Part shown: positions 1 through 7,035 of the stretch, piece after piece
How positions within the stretch are numbered: position 1 is the stretch's first letter
How the letters are laid out: each line of letters starts with the position of its first letter
Assembly (NCBI GenBank): GCA_023437745.1
Contig: JAEZFI010000174.1
Span: forward strand, 1-12,264
Direction of reading: 5' to 3'
DNA: 12,264 bases
Source: Actinomycetes bacterium
Lineage (GTDB): Bacteria > Actinomycetota > Acidimicrobiia > Acidimicrobiales > Microtrichaceae
Program-made: the position numbers and the translations under genes
The notes under the pieces: model-generated
What the model was told of the DNA's origin: nothing
Databases searched by the model: none
The model's input: only the letters and a program-made list of their open reading frames with translations

Positions 1-1
1 T

Positions 2-121
2 CCAGAGTGCGTAACCGGCGAGGATTTCCTCGCCAAAGAGCAGGGCCACGAAGGAACCGACGGCCAGGAACGGGCCGAAGGGGAAATAACCGCCGGGCTT
101 CACTTTCTTTGTCAGCAGCAG
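2..121 (-). CDS. Prepilin peptidase (A24 family), C-terminal fragment, probably foreign sequence
   Basis: This is a 40-codon open stretch cut by the window edge and by a poly-C run. Read on the minus strand it contains KPGGYFPFGPFLAVGSFVALL followed by a second hydrophobic stretch ending in GYALW. The motif FGPFLAxGxxVALLxG is typical of the last transmembrane segments of type IV prepilin peptidases, membrane aspartyl proteases that process type IV pilin and type II secretion pseudopilin precursors. Neither catalytic aspartate lies in the visible part. GC content is clearly lower than in the rest of the window and Lys codons are frequent, so this stretch probably comes from another genome and was joined here by assembly. 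The family assignment rests on the motif alone. Confidence 0.55.
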   Translation of the reverse strand, partial: MLLTKKVKPGGYFPFGPFLAVGSFVALLFGEEILAGYALW

Positions 122-122
122 C

Positions 123-156
<34 letters not shown>

Positions 157-180
157 ACCCACACCCCCCACGGCGGTAGG

Positions 181-978
181 TCAGGCGAAGAGGTCGCCGA
201 AGGGGTCGCCCGCCATCCCGGGGGTGGCGCCCGCCGACTCGGTGTCGTCGTCGCCCGTCCAGGCGGCGTAGCCGGACTGCTCCAGGCGGGTGGCGACCTC
301 CGGGCCGCCGCTCTCATGGATCCGCCCGGCGGCGAAGATGTGCACCACGTCGGCGTGGAGCTCCTCGAGCAGCCGGTTGTAGTGGGTGATGGCGATCACG
401 CCGAGGCCCTCGTCGCGAGTGGCGGCCTCCACCCTGCGGCTGACCTGGCGCAGCGCGTCGACGTCGAGGCCGGAGTCGATCTCGTCCAGGATGGCGAACT
501 TGGGAGCGAGGGCGGCCATCTGCACCGTCTCGTTGCGCTTCTTCTCACCGCCCGAGAAGTCGACGTTGAGGGGCCGATCCAGGAACGCCGCCTCCAACCC
601 GACCGCCGCGGCCTCTCGCTGCAAGGTCGCCGAGATGGTCGAGGTGTCACGGCCGCCGGCCTCGAAGCTGGCGGCGAGGAGGTCCTGGATCGACACGCCC
701 GGCACCTCGGTCGGGTACTGCATCGCCAGGAAGAGACCCGCCTGCGCACGCTCCCAGGTCGCCAGGCCGAGCAGGTCGACCCCGTCGAGGGTGACCGACC
801 CGCCGGTCACCCGGTAGTCGCCGCGCCCCATCAGCACGTTGGACAGGGTGCTCTTGCCGGAGCCGTTCGGCCCCATGATGGCGTGGACCTCACCGGAGCG
901 GACCGTCAGGTCGACCCCGTGGAGGATCTGCTTGCCGTCGACCTCGGCGGTCAACCCCTGGATCACCAGCTCGCTCAC
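181..978 (-). CDS. sufC: SufC, Fe-S cluster assembly ABC-type ATPase
   Basis: Cytosolic ATPase of the SufBCD scaffold complex, which builds Fe-S clusters; ATP binding drives rearrangement of SufB-SufD. The protein has 265 residues and all ABC motifs: Walker A GPNGSGKST (36-44), Q-loop around Q87, signature SGGEKKRNE (142-150, the SufC-type version), Walker B FAILDEIDSG (161-170) and the H-loop histidine H199 in ITHYNRLL. An acidic, Gly-rich tail after about residue 240 makes it slightly longer than the usual ~250. It starts with GTG at 978, overlapping the stop of the ferredoxin gene by four bases (GTGA), so translation is likely coupled. It is last in the sufD-ferredoxin-sufC operon. sufS and sufU, often found downstream, cannot be seen because the sequence breaks into poly-C beyond the stop. 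Confidence 0.97.
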   Translation of the reverse strand: MSELVIQGLTAEVDGKQILHGVDLTVRSGEVHAIMGPNGSGKSTLSNVLMGRGDYRVTGGSVTLDGVDLLGLATWERAQAGLFLAMQYPTEVPGVSIQDLLAASFEAGGRDTSTISATLQREAAAVGLEAAFLDRPLNVDFSGGEKKRNETVQMAALAPKFAILDEIDSGLDVDALRQVSRRVEAATRDEGLGVIAITHYNRLLEELHADVVHIFAAGRIHESGGPEVATRLEQSGYAAWTGDDDTESAGATPGMAGDPFGDLFA

Positions 979-1283
979 GACAGCTTCACCTTCACGATCC
1001 CTTCGACCACGGACACGTCGTACACGGGCACCGGTCGGGTCGCCGGCAGCGACCGCGGCTCACCCGTCAGGAGGTCGAACTCGCTCCCGTGCTTCGGGCA
1101 CTCGACCGTGCACTCCTCGCCGTCCACCTCACCGTCGCTGAGGGACACCTCCGCGTGGCTGCACCGGTCGCCCAGGGCGTAGACGTCGTCACCGAGGCGC
1201 ACGACGGCGAGGGAGCGGCCCTTCACGTCGAAGCGCCGGACGCCGCCGTCCTCGAGCTCGTCGAGCGGGCAGAGGTCGATCAC
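975..1283 (-). CDS. Rieske-type [2Fe-2S] ferredoxin in the suf operon
   Basis: Small soluble electron carrier of 102 residues, of the type often labelled non-heme iron oxygenase ferredoxin subunit. The Rieske ligands are visible: C41-x-H43 (CSH) and C62-x-x-H65 (CPKH), separated by an 18-residue loop; the GSEFDLLTGEP stretch that follows is typical of the family. It starts at a GTG (1283) overlapping the sufD stop by four bases, and its stop overlaps the sufC GTG start by four bases. The same strand is open further upstream, but that stretch is the out-of-frame image of sufD. Its position between sufD and sufC suggests electron supply to Fe-S assembly or delivery of a newly made cluster; this role is inferred from context. 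No mono- or dioxygenase partner is visible. Confidence 0.92.
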   Translation of the reverse strand: MIDLCPLDELEDGGVRRFDVKGRSLAVVRLGDDVYALGDRCSHAEVSLSDGEVDGEECTVECPKHGSEFDLLTGEPRSLPATRPVPVYDVSVVEGIVKVKLS

Positions 1284-2470
1284 GACGGGTCCCCGACCTT
1301 CTCGACGACCGAGAGGGCCAGGTCCTCGGCGAGCTCGCCGACGGGCAGGGTGGCGAGCACCTCGGCGAAGAAGCCGAGCACGACCAGGCGCTCGGCGTCG
1401 TCGGGGCGGACGCCGCGGCTCTCGAGGTAGAAGCGCTGGTCCGGGTCGATCGGCCCCACCGTGGACGCGTGGGCGCAGCGGACGTCGTTGTGCTCGATCT
1501 CGAGGTTCGGCACGGACTCCGCCCATGCGTCGGGGCTCAGCTTGATGATGCGGTTCGACTGGGTGGCGTTCGTGCCGCGACCCTCGGGGGTGATGTGGAT
1601 CAGGCCCGTGTAGACGGCGTGGGCGTGGTCGTCGACCGCCCCCTTGAAGAGGAGGTCGGAGGTCGTGTCGGGCGCCGTGTGCCGCTGGAACGTGCGGAGG
1701 TCGTGCATCTGCGTGCCGTCGCCGGCGTACAGCGCGGTGATCGTGCCGGTCGCCCCGCGTCCCGACAGGTTGGAGTCGAACCGCAGCCGGGCGTAGTCAC
1801 CGCCGAGGGCGACGTGCCCAACCTTGAGGTCGGCGGACTGACCCACGTGGGCCGAGTTCAACCCGACCTGGTTGACCGAGGGCCCGAGGCGCTGGACCGA
1901 CATGTGCCGCAGGCGGGCGGCGGCCGCGACGTCGATTCGGGTCACCGGGACGACCAGACCACCGTCCGCCGAACCGCGGGTCAGCTCGATCACGGAGGAC
2001 TCGCTGTTCTCTCCGGCGCGGACCACGACCCGGGAGAGCGACAACGCCCCGTCCTCGTCGACCCAGTGGACGACGACCACCGGCCGGTCCACCACGAGGT
2101 TGCGCGGCACGTCGACCAGGACCGGGTCGGCGCCCGCCGCGTTGAGCTGCACGAAGGCGTCGACCGCCTCGACGGTGGTGTCGGCGGCAGGATCGATCTC
2201 GGCCGCACGCCCCACCCGGAGGCCTTGTGCCGCGTAGGTCTCGTCGACGTCGACGCTCACGACCCTGCCGTTGCGCAGCAGCACCGTCGCAGCCCGCGAG
2301 GACAGCAGGTCCCGCTCGGCCAGCATCTCGGGGGGCAGCGCCGAGGTGGCGAGCGAGGCGGGCTGGTAGGCCGAGACCTCGAGATCGCCCACACGGCTGT
2401 ACCGCCACTCCTCGAGCTCGGGCGTCGGCCAGTCGAGTTCCGAGATGAGGTCGCTGAGGTGGGTGCTCAC
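1280..2470 (-). CDS. sufD: SufD, Fe-S cluster assembly scaffold subunit
   Basis: Partner of SufB in the SufBC2D complex, needed for iron acquisition during cluster assembly. The protein has 396 residues, a normal length. The N-terminal part is the variable helical region (WPTPELEEWRYSRV, a SufD hallmark) and the C-terminal two thirds form the beta-helix core. The conserved end includes HAVYTGLIHITPEG, TNATQSNRIIKL and RCAHASTVG; H334 in CAHA corresponds to the histidine implicated in cluster formation in the E. coli protein. The start is GTG at 2470. A GGAG lies 11 bases upstream, a rather long spacing. A palindromic motif shared with sufB (2498-2512) lies in the leader. Its stop overlaps the ferredoxin start, making it first gene of a three-gene operon. 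Confidence 0.95.
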   Translation of the reverse strand: MSTHLSDLISELDWPTPELEEWRYSRVGDLEVSAYQPASLATSALPPEMLAERDLLSSRAATVLLRNGRVVSVDVDETYAAQGLRVGRAAEIDPAADTTVEAVDAFVQLNAAGADPVLVDVPRNLVVDRPVVVVHWVDEDGALSLSRVVVRAGENSESSVIELTRGSADGGLVVPVTRIDVAAAARLRHMSVQRLGPSVNQVGLNSAHVGQSADLKVGHVALGGDYARLRFDSNLSGRGATGTITALYAGDGTQMHDLRTFQRHTAPDTTSDLLFKGAVDDHAHAVYTGLIHITPEGRGTNATQSNRIIKLSPDAWAESVPNLEIEHNDVRCAHASTVGPIDPDQRFYLESRGVRPDDAERLVVLGFFAEVLATLPVGELAEDLALSVVEKVGDPS

Positions 2471-2497
2471 GTGACGGGGGGCTCCAGGTTCCTTGGG

Positions 2498-2512
2498 TCG
2501 GAATTTCTCCGA
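2498..2512 (-). promoter_or_regulatory. Putative operator upstream of sufD
   Basis: TCGGAATTTCTCCGA has perfect 5-base arms (TCGGA/TCCGA) around a 5-base centre. It contains GGAATTTCTCC (2500-2510), identical over 11 bases to the element upstream of sufB at 7039-7049. It lies about 28 bases before the sufD start. A weaker related sequence, GGAAATCTACC, occurs at 2523-2533. A transcription factor site of the Fe-S-responsive kind (for example Rrf2 or SufR types) is a reasonable guess, but I cannot match it to a known consensus. Confidence 0.5.
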
Positions 2513-2533
2513 TCCAGACAGTGGAAATCTACC

Positions 2534-2559
2534 GGGGTGCCGCCCAGCGGCGAAACCCC
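2534..2559 (-). terminator. Hairpin after the four-cysteine protein gene
   Basis: On the minus strand GGGGT and GCCGC (separated by a three-base bulge) pair with GCGGC and ACCCC across a three-base loop, giving about ten GC-rich pairs, 31 bases after the stop at 2591. A shorter perfect inverted repeat, CGGAGC/GCTCCG (2573-2586), sits even closer to the stop. There is no clear T tract, which is common in high-GC genomes. It would separate the upstream gene from the sufD promoter. Confidence 0.45.
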
Positions 2560-2590
2560 GCCGGCACGGCGACGGAGCCCGCTCCGGCCG

Positions 2591-2986
2591 TCAGCGCTCG
2601 GGCCGCCGCCGGAACCTGCCGAGGAAGCGCTGCGTCAGGCCGCCGACACCGCCTGCGGCCCCACGAGGCGCCTGGCGGGCGCGTTCGGCCTCGACCTCGG
2701 CGCGGGTGCGCACGACCGCCAGGTTCACGATGTTCTCGGCTTCGTCGAGGAGGGCGGCGATCGAGGGGTCCCCCGCCGCCACGCTGGCCGGTTCCGGCGG
2801 CGTGGGCGGTGTCACGAGCGTGCCGTGGTTCCAGTTGACGTCGGCGAGGCGGGGCTGGAACGCGTGGCAGTCAGCCGGGCATCGCCATGGCGCCTCGGGC
2901 GCGAGGTCGAGGTCGCACTTCCGAACGGTCTCGCCGTTGGAGTAGGTGCGACTCTCGAAGAACTTGCAGCTCTCGCGCATCGGCAT
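2591..2986 (-). CDS. Small four-cysteine conserved-looking protein of unknown function
   Basis: A 131-residue protein with the compact N-terminal sequence ESCKFFESRTYSNGETVRKC, then LDLAPEAPWRCPADCH. The four cysteines (7, 24, 36, 40) have spacing C-x16-C-x11-C-x3-C, suited to a zinc or Fe-S site. The middle is Pro-rich (TPPTPPEP), then comes an amphipathic stretch rich in Ala, Glu and Arg, and a very basic end (RFLGRFRRRPER). No signal peptide or membrane segment is seen. I chose ATG 2986; ATG 2980 or GTG 2992 are equally possible, as no ribosome-binding site decides it. The frame stays open to 3142, but that extension is Arg-rich and shadow-like. I do not know the family name. Its place just upstream of sufD makes a metal or Fe-S link attractive, but this is inference. 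Confidence 0.8.
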   Translation of the reverse strand: MPMRESCKFFESRTYSNGETVRKCDLDLAPEAPWRCPADCHAFQPRLADVNWNHGTLVTPPTPPEPASVAAGDPSIAALLDEAENIVNLAVVRTRAEVEAERARQAPRGAAGGVGGLTQRFLGRFRRRPER

Positions 2987-3049
2987 CGACACAGTGTGGC
3001 GCGCGAGCGGGCGTCGCCGCGGGCGCACTCCCCGAGCCTCACAGGTTGG

Positions 3050-3092
3050 GGGACCCGGCCTGCCCCGTCGCCGGGATGGCCGACCGGGTCCC
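3050..3092 (-). terminator. Hairpin after the secreted Ig-repeat protein gene
   Basis: GGGACCCGG (3050-3058) and CCGGGTCCC (3084-3092) form a perfect 9-bp GC stem around a 25-base loop that can itself fold. It starts 10 bases after the stop codon at 3103. There is no T tract, so it may act as an intrinsic terminator of the high-GC type or protect the mRNA 3' end. Confidence 0.55.
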
Positions 3093-3102
3093 ACCGTCCT
3101 CG

Positions 3103-5391
3103 TCAGCCGCGGGCGCCGCCCATGCGTCCACCGTCGCGCCATCCACCGTCGTCATGGTGGTCGTCCCCGTGACCCCAGCCGCCCCGGCCGTGCCAGTGAC
3201 CCCAACCATGACCACCGTGCTCCTCGTGGTCGGGACGGGTGTTGTCCACCGTGAACGTCGCCTCGAGGCTGCACGGCGGCCGATCGTCCCGCCATTCCAC
3301 GGTGACCCGCACGGTGTGCGGCCCGTCCTCCAGCTCCGTCACGTCGAGCAGCCGTGCCTTGCCGTTCCGGCGAGTCCCCAGCAGGTCGTACGGAGCACGA
3401 TGCTCCACGCCGACCTCGACACCGTCCAGCTCGAACACCACCCGGTCGTCACCGCGCAGGTTCCGCCAGTACGGCGCCAGGAACACCGCGATGCGGCGGG
3501 CACGCTCGGCACGACCCACCGTCGCACCGTCCAACAGCTCGCCATGGGACCGCCGGGCACTCGTCGAGTACTTCAGCGAACGACCCTCCAGGCACTCGAC
3601 CGGCGGCACCTCGTCCCCCACCTGGATGGTGACCGTCGCCACGTTCGAGTCGGCCGTCCCGTCGTTCGCCGTGAACGTGAACGAATCGGACCCGGTGAAC
3701 CCCGCCGCCGGCCTGTAGGTCAGGTCCGGCGCCGTCCCCGTCAGCGTCCCGTTCGCCGGCTGCGACACCACCGCGAACGTCAGCGGATCAGCGTCCGCGT
3801 CGGTGGCCGCCAACGTCACCGGCAACGCCGTGTCCACCGGCGTCGACAACGACTGATCCGACGCCACGGGCGGTGTGTTCACCGCTGCGTCGCCCACCTG
3901 GATCGTGATCGTGGCCACGTTCGAGTCGGCCGTCCCGTCGTTCGCCGTGAACGTGAACGAATCGGACCCGGTGAACCCCGCCGCCGGCGTGTAGGTCAGG
4001 TCCGGCGCCGTCCCCGTCAGCGTCCCGTTCGCCGGCTGCGACACCACCGCGAACGTCAGCGGATCACCGTTCGCGTCGGTGGCCGCCAGCGTCACCGGCA
4101 ACGCCGTGTCCACCGGCGTCGACAACGACTGATCCGTCGCCACCGGCGGCGTGTTCTCCGCGGCGCACGCCGCCGGGACGCTCACCGTCCGGGTGGTGGT
4201 CACCGCGGTGATCCCCGTGGCCGCAGCGCTGACACCGATCTCCAGGTCCGCGGCGGTCGCCCGGTTGGCAGCGGTCACGGACCACGTGACCTCGGCGCTG
4301 GCTCCGACCGCGAGGTCCGGCACGGCCTGCTCGAGGTCACCCGCCGCGAGGGACAACCCGGCGGGCAGCGTGAGGGCGGCGGTCACGCCCGTTGCGGGTG
4401 CCGTCCCGGTGTTCTCGATCGTCCCGACCACCTCGAAGGGGTTCGGGACGTAGGCGCAGTCGGTGAGCTCGAGCGCAGCGGGCGACGTGGCCCCGACCGA
4501 GAGGTTGGGCCCGGTGGTCACCGACACGTCCCCGAGGCCGTAGTACGTCACGTACGTGCGGCTGGCGCCCGCGGCGAGGCTCGTCGGGTTGAAGTAGACG
4601 AGGTACGCGCTGTCGCCGTTCGCCGTGCCCGGAGCGCTCGTGTAGTCCCACGTCGTCGAGTCCATCTCGGGCCACCGGCCGATGACCACGCGGTCGGGGG
4701 TGGTGGCGCCGTTGCCGCTGATCACGGCGAGCCCGACCCGCTGGGCGTCGCTCAGGTCGTTGAACACGTTGAAGTACTGGGGGATGGTCGCGCCGGCGAA
4801 CTCCGTCTCCGTCGTGACCTCGCCGACTCCCGGGACCCGGAACGGCGCCTCGTCGTTGCCCGCCACGTCGACGTCGTTCAGGTAGCGCAACCCCACGTCG
4901 GCCGCCGCGCTGCCGTTGTTCGTGACCGTGTACTCGATCCGCCCGAGGTCCGTCCGGCCGCTGAAGGGGTTGTCGACGATGCTGACCTTCTGCGTCACGC
5001 CGACGTCCCCGGCGGTGTAGCCCGTCGTGTTCGCCAGCTCGCCGGTCACCTCGGCCGGCGGGGTCGTCGGGGTGCGGAGCTCGGTGTCGGTGGTGCCCAC
5101 CCGCACCGTGGCGAACGATGTGCCGGGTGGCAGGGGCCACTCGAAGCTCAGGCTGAAGCTCCCCGTGACGGCGTCACCGGTCGTCGGGTCGGGGAGCGCA
5201 CCGATGTTGAACTGGCCCAGCTCGTCGACCTGGATCGCCAGCCGATCGTTGAACGGCCCCATGTTGGTGATGGCCGAGACCGGCGACCCGGTCGTCGGCA
5301 GCGCCGTGAGGGTCGCCACCGCCAGCAGCGCCGCCATGAGCCGGAGCCGATGGGGTCGGGATGAGTGCGCGTTCGAGCCACGAGTCGACAT
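3103..5391 (-). CDS. Secreted multi-domain protein with two near-identical Ig/cadherin-like repeats and a His/Gly-rich tail
   Basis: 762 residues, start ATG 5391 with GGAG six bases upstream. Residues 1-40 form a signal peptide (basic N-region, hydrophobic core MAALLAVATLTAL, probable cleavage after PVSA). Residues about 41-290 form a beta-rich domain I do not recognise. Residues about 294-412 look CARDB-like (VGTIENTGTAPATGV). Residues 413-504 and 505-596 are two 92-residue Ig/cadherin-like repeats with the hallmarks DxxxDPLTF, TYTPAAGFTGSDSFTF and ANDGTADSNVATVTI; the acidic motif could bind calcium. Residues 597-717 resemble another beta domain with two cysteines. The last 45 residues hold 8 His, 4 Trp and 16 Gly. 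There is no LPXTG motif or C-terminal membrane anchor. It may be an extracellular adhesion or surface protein, but its function is not known. It interrupts the suf cluster. Confidence 0.9.
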   Translation of the reverse strand: MSTRGSNAHSSRPHRLRLMAALLAVATLTALPTTGSPVSAITNMGPFNDRLAIQVDELGQFNIGALPDPTTGDAVTGSFSLSFEWPLPPGTSFATVRVGTTDTELRTPTTPPAEVTGELANTTGYTAGDVGVTQKVSIVDNPFSGRTDLGRIEYTVTNNGSAAADVGLRYLNDVDVAGNDEAPFRVPGVGEVTTETEFAGATIPQYFNVFNDLSDAQRVGLAVISGNGATTPDRVVIGRWPEMDSTTWDYTSAPGTANGDSAYLVYFNPTSLAAGASRTYVTYYGLGDVSVTTGPNLSVGATSPAALELTDCAYVPNPFEVVGTIENTGTAPATGVTAALTLPAGLSLAAGDLEQAVPDLAVGASAEVTWSVTAANRATAADLEIGVSAAATGITAVTTTRTVSVPAACAAENTPPVATDQSLSTPVDTALPVTLAATDANGDPLTFAVVSQPANGTLTGTAPDLTYTPAAGFTGSDSFTFTANDGTADSNVATITIQVGDAAVNTPPVASDQSLSTPVDTALPVTLAATDADADPLTFAVVSQPANGTLTGTAPDLTYRPAAGFTGSDSFTFTANDGTADSNVATVTIQVGDEVPPVECLEGRSLKYSTSARRSHGELLDGATVGRAERARRIAVFLAPYWRNLRGDDRVVFELDGVEVGVEHRAPYDLLGTRRNGKARLLDVTELEDGPHTVRVTVEWRDDRPPCSLEATFTVDNTRPDHEEHGGHGWGHWHGRGGWGHGDDHHDDGGWRDGGRMGGARG
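3604..3879 (-). repeat. Ig/cadherin-like repeat, copy 2 (276 bp)
   Basis: Second copy (C-terminal side) of a 276-bp, 92-codon direct repeat within the secreted protein gene. From its start NTPPVASDQSLSTP to the border it differs from copy 1 at only about ten bases by eye over most of its length, plus a diverged last ~15 bases. Amino-acid changes relative to copy 1 are T/S, N/D, G/A, T/R and I/V plus the last three residues. The acidic motif reads ATDADADPLTF here. Confidence 0.9.
3880..4155 (-). repeat. Ig/cadherin-like repeat, copy 1 (276 bp)
   Basis: First copy (N-terminal side) of the 276-bp direct repeat, directly abutting copy 2 with an exact period of 276 bases. It begins NTPPVATDQSLSTP and carries ATDANGDPLTF, the more canonical form of the acidic motif. 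The near-identity of DNA including third codon positions implies recent duplication or ongoing gene conversion. Confidence 0.9.
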
Positions 5392-5608
5392 GGTCCGCTC
5401 CGTTTCGTGAGGCCGGGACGCCCTGCCGCCGACCCGTGCCAGCCTCCCCGCCCCCGCGAAGGCCCGACCGTCTCACCCTCGCCCATCGACCTTCGAAATG
5501 CAATGCGCTTTTCTGCGAGGCGCGCCGTCAGTCCGTGGACGTCGGCCCCCGAATCCCGGCGCCGTGTTCCTCAGCCGACCGACCCACCCGCCGCCCCGCC
5601 CTGTCGGA
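5392..5608. other. Intergenic region between sufB and the secreted protein gene
   Basis: About 217 bases without a gene I can support. It must hold the promoter of the secreted protein gene. A less GC-rich patch around 5490-5517 contains TTGCAT on the minus strand, a passable -35 box, but I find no convincing -10 partner. GGAG at 5398-5401 is the ribosome-binding site for the gene starting at 5391. Confidence 0.4.
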
Positions 5609-5633
5609 CGTGGGCTTCGTTCCTCAGCCCACG
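5609..5633 (-). terminator. Hairpin overlapping the sufB stop codon
   Basis: CGTGGGCT (minus strand, 5633-5626) pairs perfectly with AGCCCACG (5616-5609) around a 9-base loop. The stop codon TGA (5626-5624) begins at the last base of the ascending arm and continues into the loop. No T tract follows. The hairpin is consistent with sufB being transcribed alone. Confidence 0.55.
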
Positions 5634-7018
5634 CTGCCTTCCATCTGCAGCTCGATGAGGCGGGACCACTCGACCGCGTACTCCATCGGGAGGGTGCGGG
5701 TGACGGGCTCGATGAAGCCGTTGACGACCATCGACATGGACTGCTCCTCGGTGAGCCCGCGGCTCATGAGGTAGAAGAGCTGCTCGGCGGCGACCTTCGA
5801 GACCGTCGCCTCGTGGCCGATGATCGCGTCCTTCGCCCCGACCTCCATGTAGGGGTAGGTGTCGCTGGTCGAGTCCTCGTCGAGGATCAGCGCGTCGCAC
5901 TGCACGTGGGACTTGCAGCCGTAGGCCTCGGGGTCCACGTGGACCAGACCGCGGTACGACGTGCGGCCGCCGTCCTTGGAGATCGACTTGGACACGATCT
6001 TCGACGTGGTCTCCGGCGCGGCGTGCACCATCTTCGAGCCGGTGTCCTGGTGCTGGCCAGGGCCGGCGTAGGCGACGGAGAGCACCTCTCCCGACGCCTT
6101 GGGGCCGACCATCACGACGCCCGGGTACTTCATGGTGAGGCGGCTGCCGATGTTGCCGTCGATCCACTCCATGTGGCCCTCGGCCTCGACCCGCGCCCGC
6201 TTGGTGACGAGGTTGAAGACGTTGTTCGACCAGTTCTGGATGGTCGTGTAGGTCACCCGGGCCGACGGCTTCACCACGATCTCGACGACCGCCGAGTGGA
6301 GGGAGTCGGAGGTGTACACGGGGGCGGAGCAGCCCTCGATGTAGTGCACGTTCGAGCCCTCGTCGGCGATGATCAGCGTCCGCTCGAACTGGCCCATGTT
6401 CTCCTGGTTGATCCGGAAGTAGGCCTGGAGCGGCTGGTCCACGTTCACGCCCGGGGGCACGTAGATGAACGAGCCACCGGACCAGACGGCCGTGTTCAAC
6501 GCCGAGAACTTGTTGTCGTTGGCCGGGATCACGGTGCCGAAGTACTGCTTCACCAGCTCCGGGTACTCGCGGAGCGCCGTGTCCATGTCGCAGAAGATGA
6601 CGCCCAGGCGCTCGAGGTCCTCACGGTTGCGGTGGAACACCACCTCGGACTCGAACTGCGCGGTCACGCCGGCGAGGTACTTCCGCTCCGCCTCGGGGAT
6701 GCCCAGCTTCTCGTAGGTGTTCTTGATGGCGTCCGGGAGGTCGTCCCAGCTGTCCACCTGACTCTCGGTCGGCTTGATGTAGTAGTAGATGTCGTCGAAG
6801 TAGATCTCCGACATGTCGCCGCCCCAGTTGGGCATCGGGCGCTTCTGGAAGGCCTTCAGCGACTTGAGGCGGTTCTTGAGCATCCAGTCGGGCTCGCCCT
6901 TCATGCCGACCATGTCGCGCACGAGCTGCTCGTCGAGGCCCCGCTTGGGCTTGTAGACGTAGTCGACGTCGTCGGACCAGCCGAGCTGGTACTTGGAGAG
7001 ATCGAGGTCGATCGACAT
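5624..7018 (-). CDS. sufB: SufB, Fe-S cluster assembly scaffold subunit
   Basis: Core scaffold on which the SufBCD complex builds Fe-S clusters, receiving sulfur from the SufS cysteine desulfurase system. The protein has 464 residues, full length for bacterial SufB. Typical stretches include the start around YQLGWSDDVDYVYKPKRGLD, MPNWGGD, SGGSFIYVPPGVNVDQPLQ, YIEGCSAPVY and the C-terminal core PEAYGCKSHVQCDAL with C368 and C374; H402-E403 in IIGHEATV match the conserved His-Glu pair of the active interface. The start is ATG 7018 with GGAG five bases upstream. The gene lies apart from sufD, with two unrelated genes between them, and has its own promoter region and a 3' hairpin. A motif shared with sufD lies 20 bases upstream. 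Confidence 0.97.
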   Translation of the reverse strand: MSIDLDLSKYQLGWSDDVDYVYKPKRGLDEQLVRDMVGMKGEPDWMLKNRLKSLKAFQKRPMPNWGGDMSEIYFDDIYYYIKPTESQVDSWDDLPDAIKNTYEKLGIPEAERKYLAGVTAQFESEVVFHRNREDLERLGVIFCDMDTALREYPELVKQYFGTVIPANDNKFSALNTAVWSGGSFIYVPPGVNVDQPLQAYFRINQENMGQFERTLIIADEGSNVHYIEGCSAPVYTSDSLHSAVVEIVVKPSARVTYTTIQNWSNNVFNLVTKRARVEAEGHMEWIDGNIGSRLTMKYPGVVMVGPKASGEVLSVAYAGPGQHQDTGSKMVHAAPETTSKIVSKSISKDGGRTSYRGLVHVDPEAYGCKSHVQCDALILDEDSTSDTYPYMEVGAKDAIIGHEATVSKVAAEQLFYLMSRGLTEEQSMSMVVNGFIEPVTRTLPMEYAVEWSRLIELQMEGSVG

Positions 7019-7035
7019 GGGTGCTCCAGGAGGAC

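Noticed and set aside
3604..4155. Mobile element inside the secreted protein gene
   Set aside because: The duplication is in frame, matches a single Ig/cadherin-like domain and has no terminal repeats or transposase; it is a domain duplication.
1469..5364. Long plus-strand reading frames opposite sufD, the four-Cys gene and the secreted protein
   Set aside because: They are Arg/His/Gly-rich translations with no domain sense, lying opposite well-recognised minus-strand genes. In DNA this GC-rich, antisense frames stay open by codon bias.
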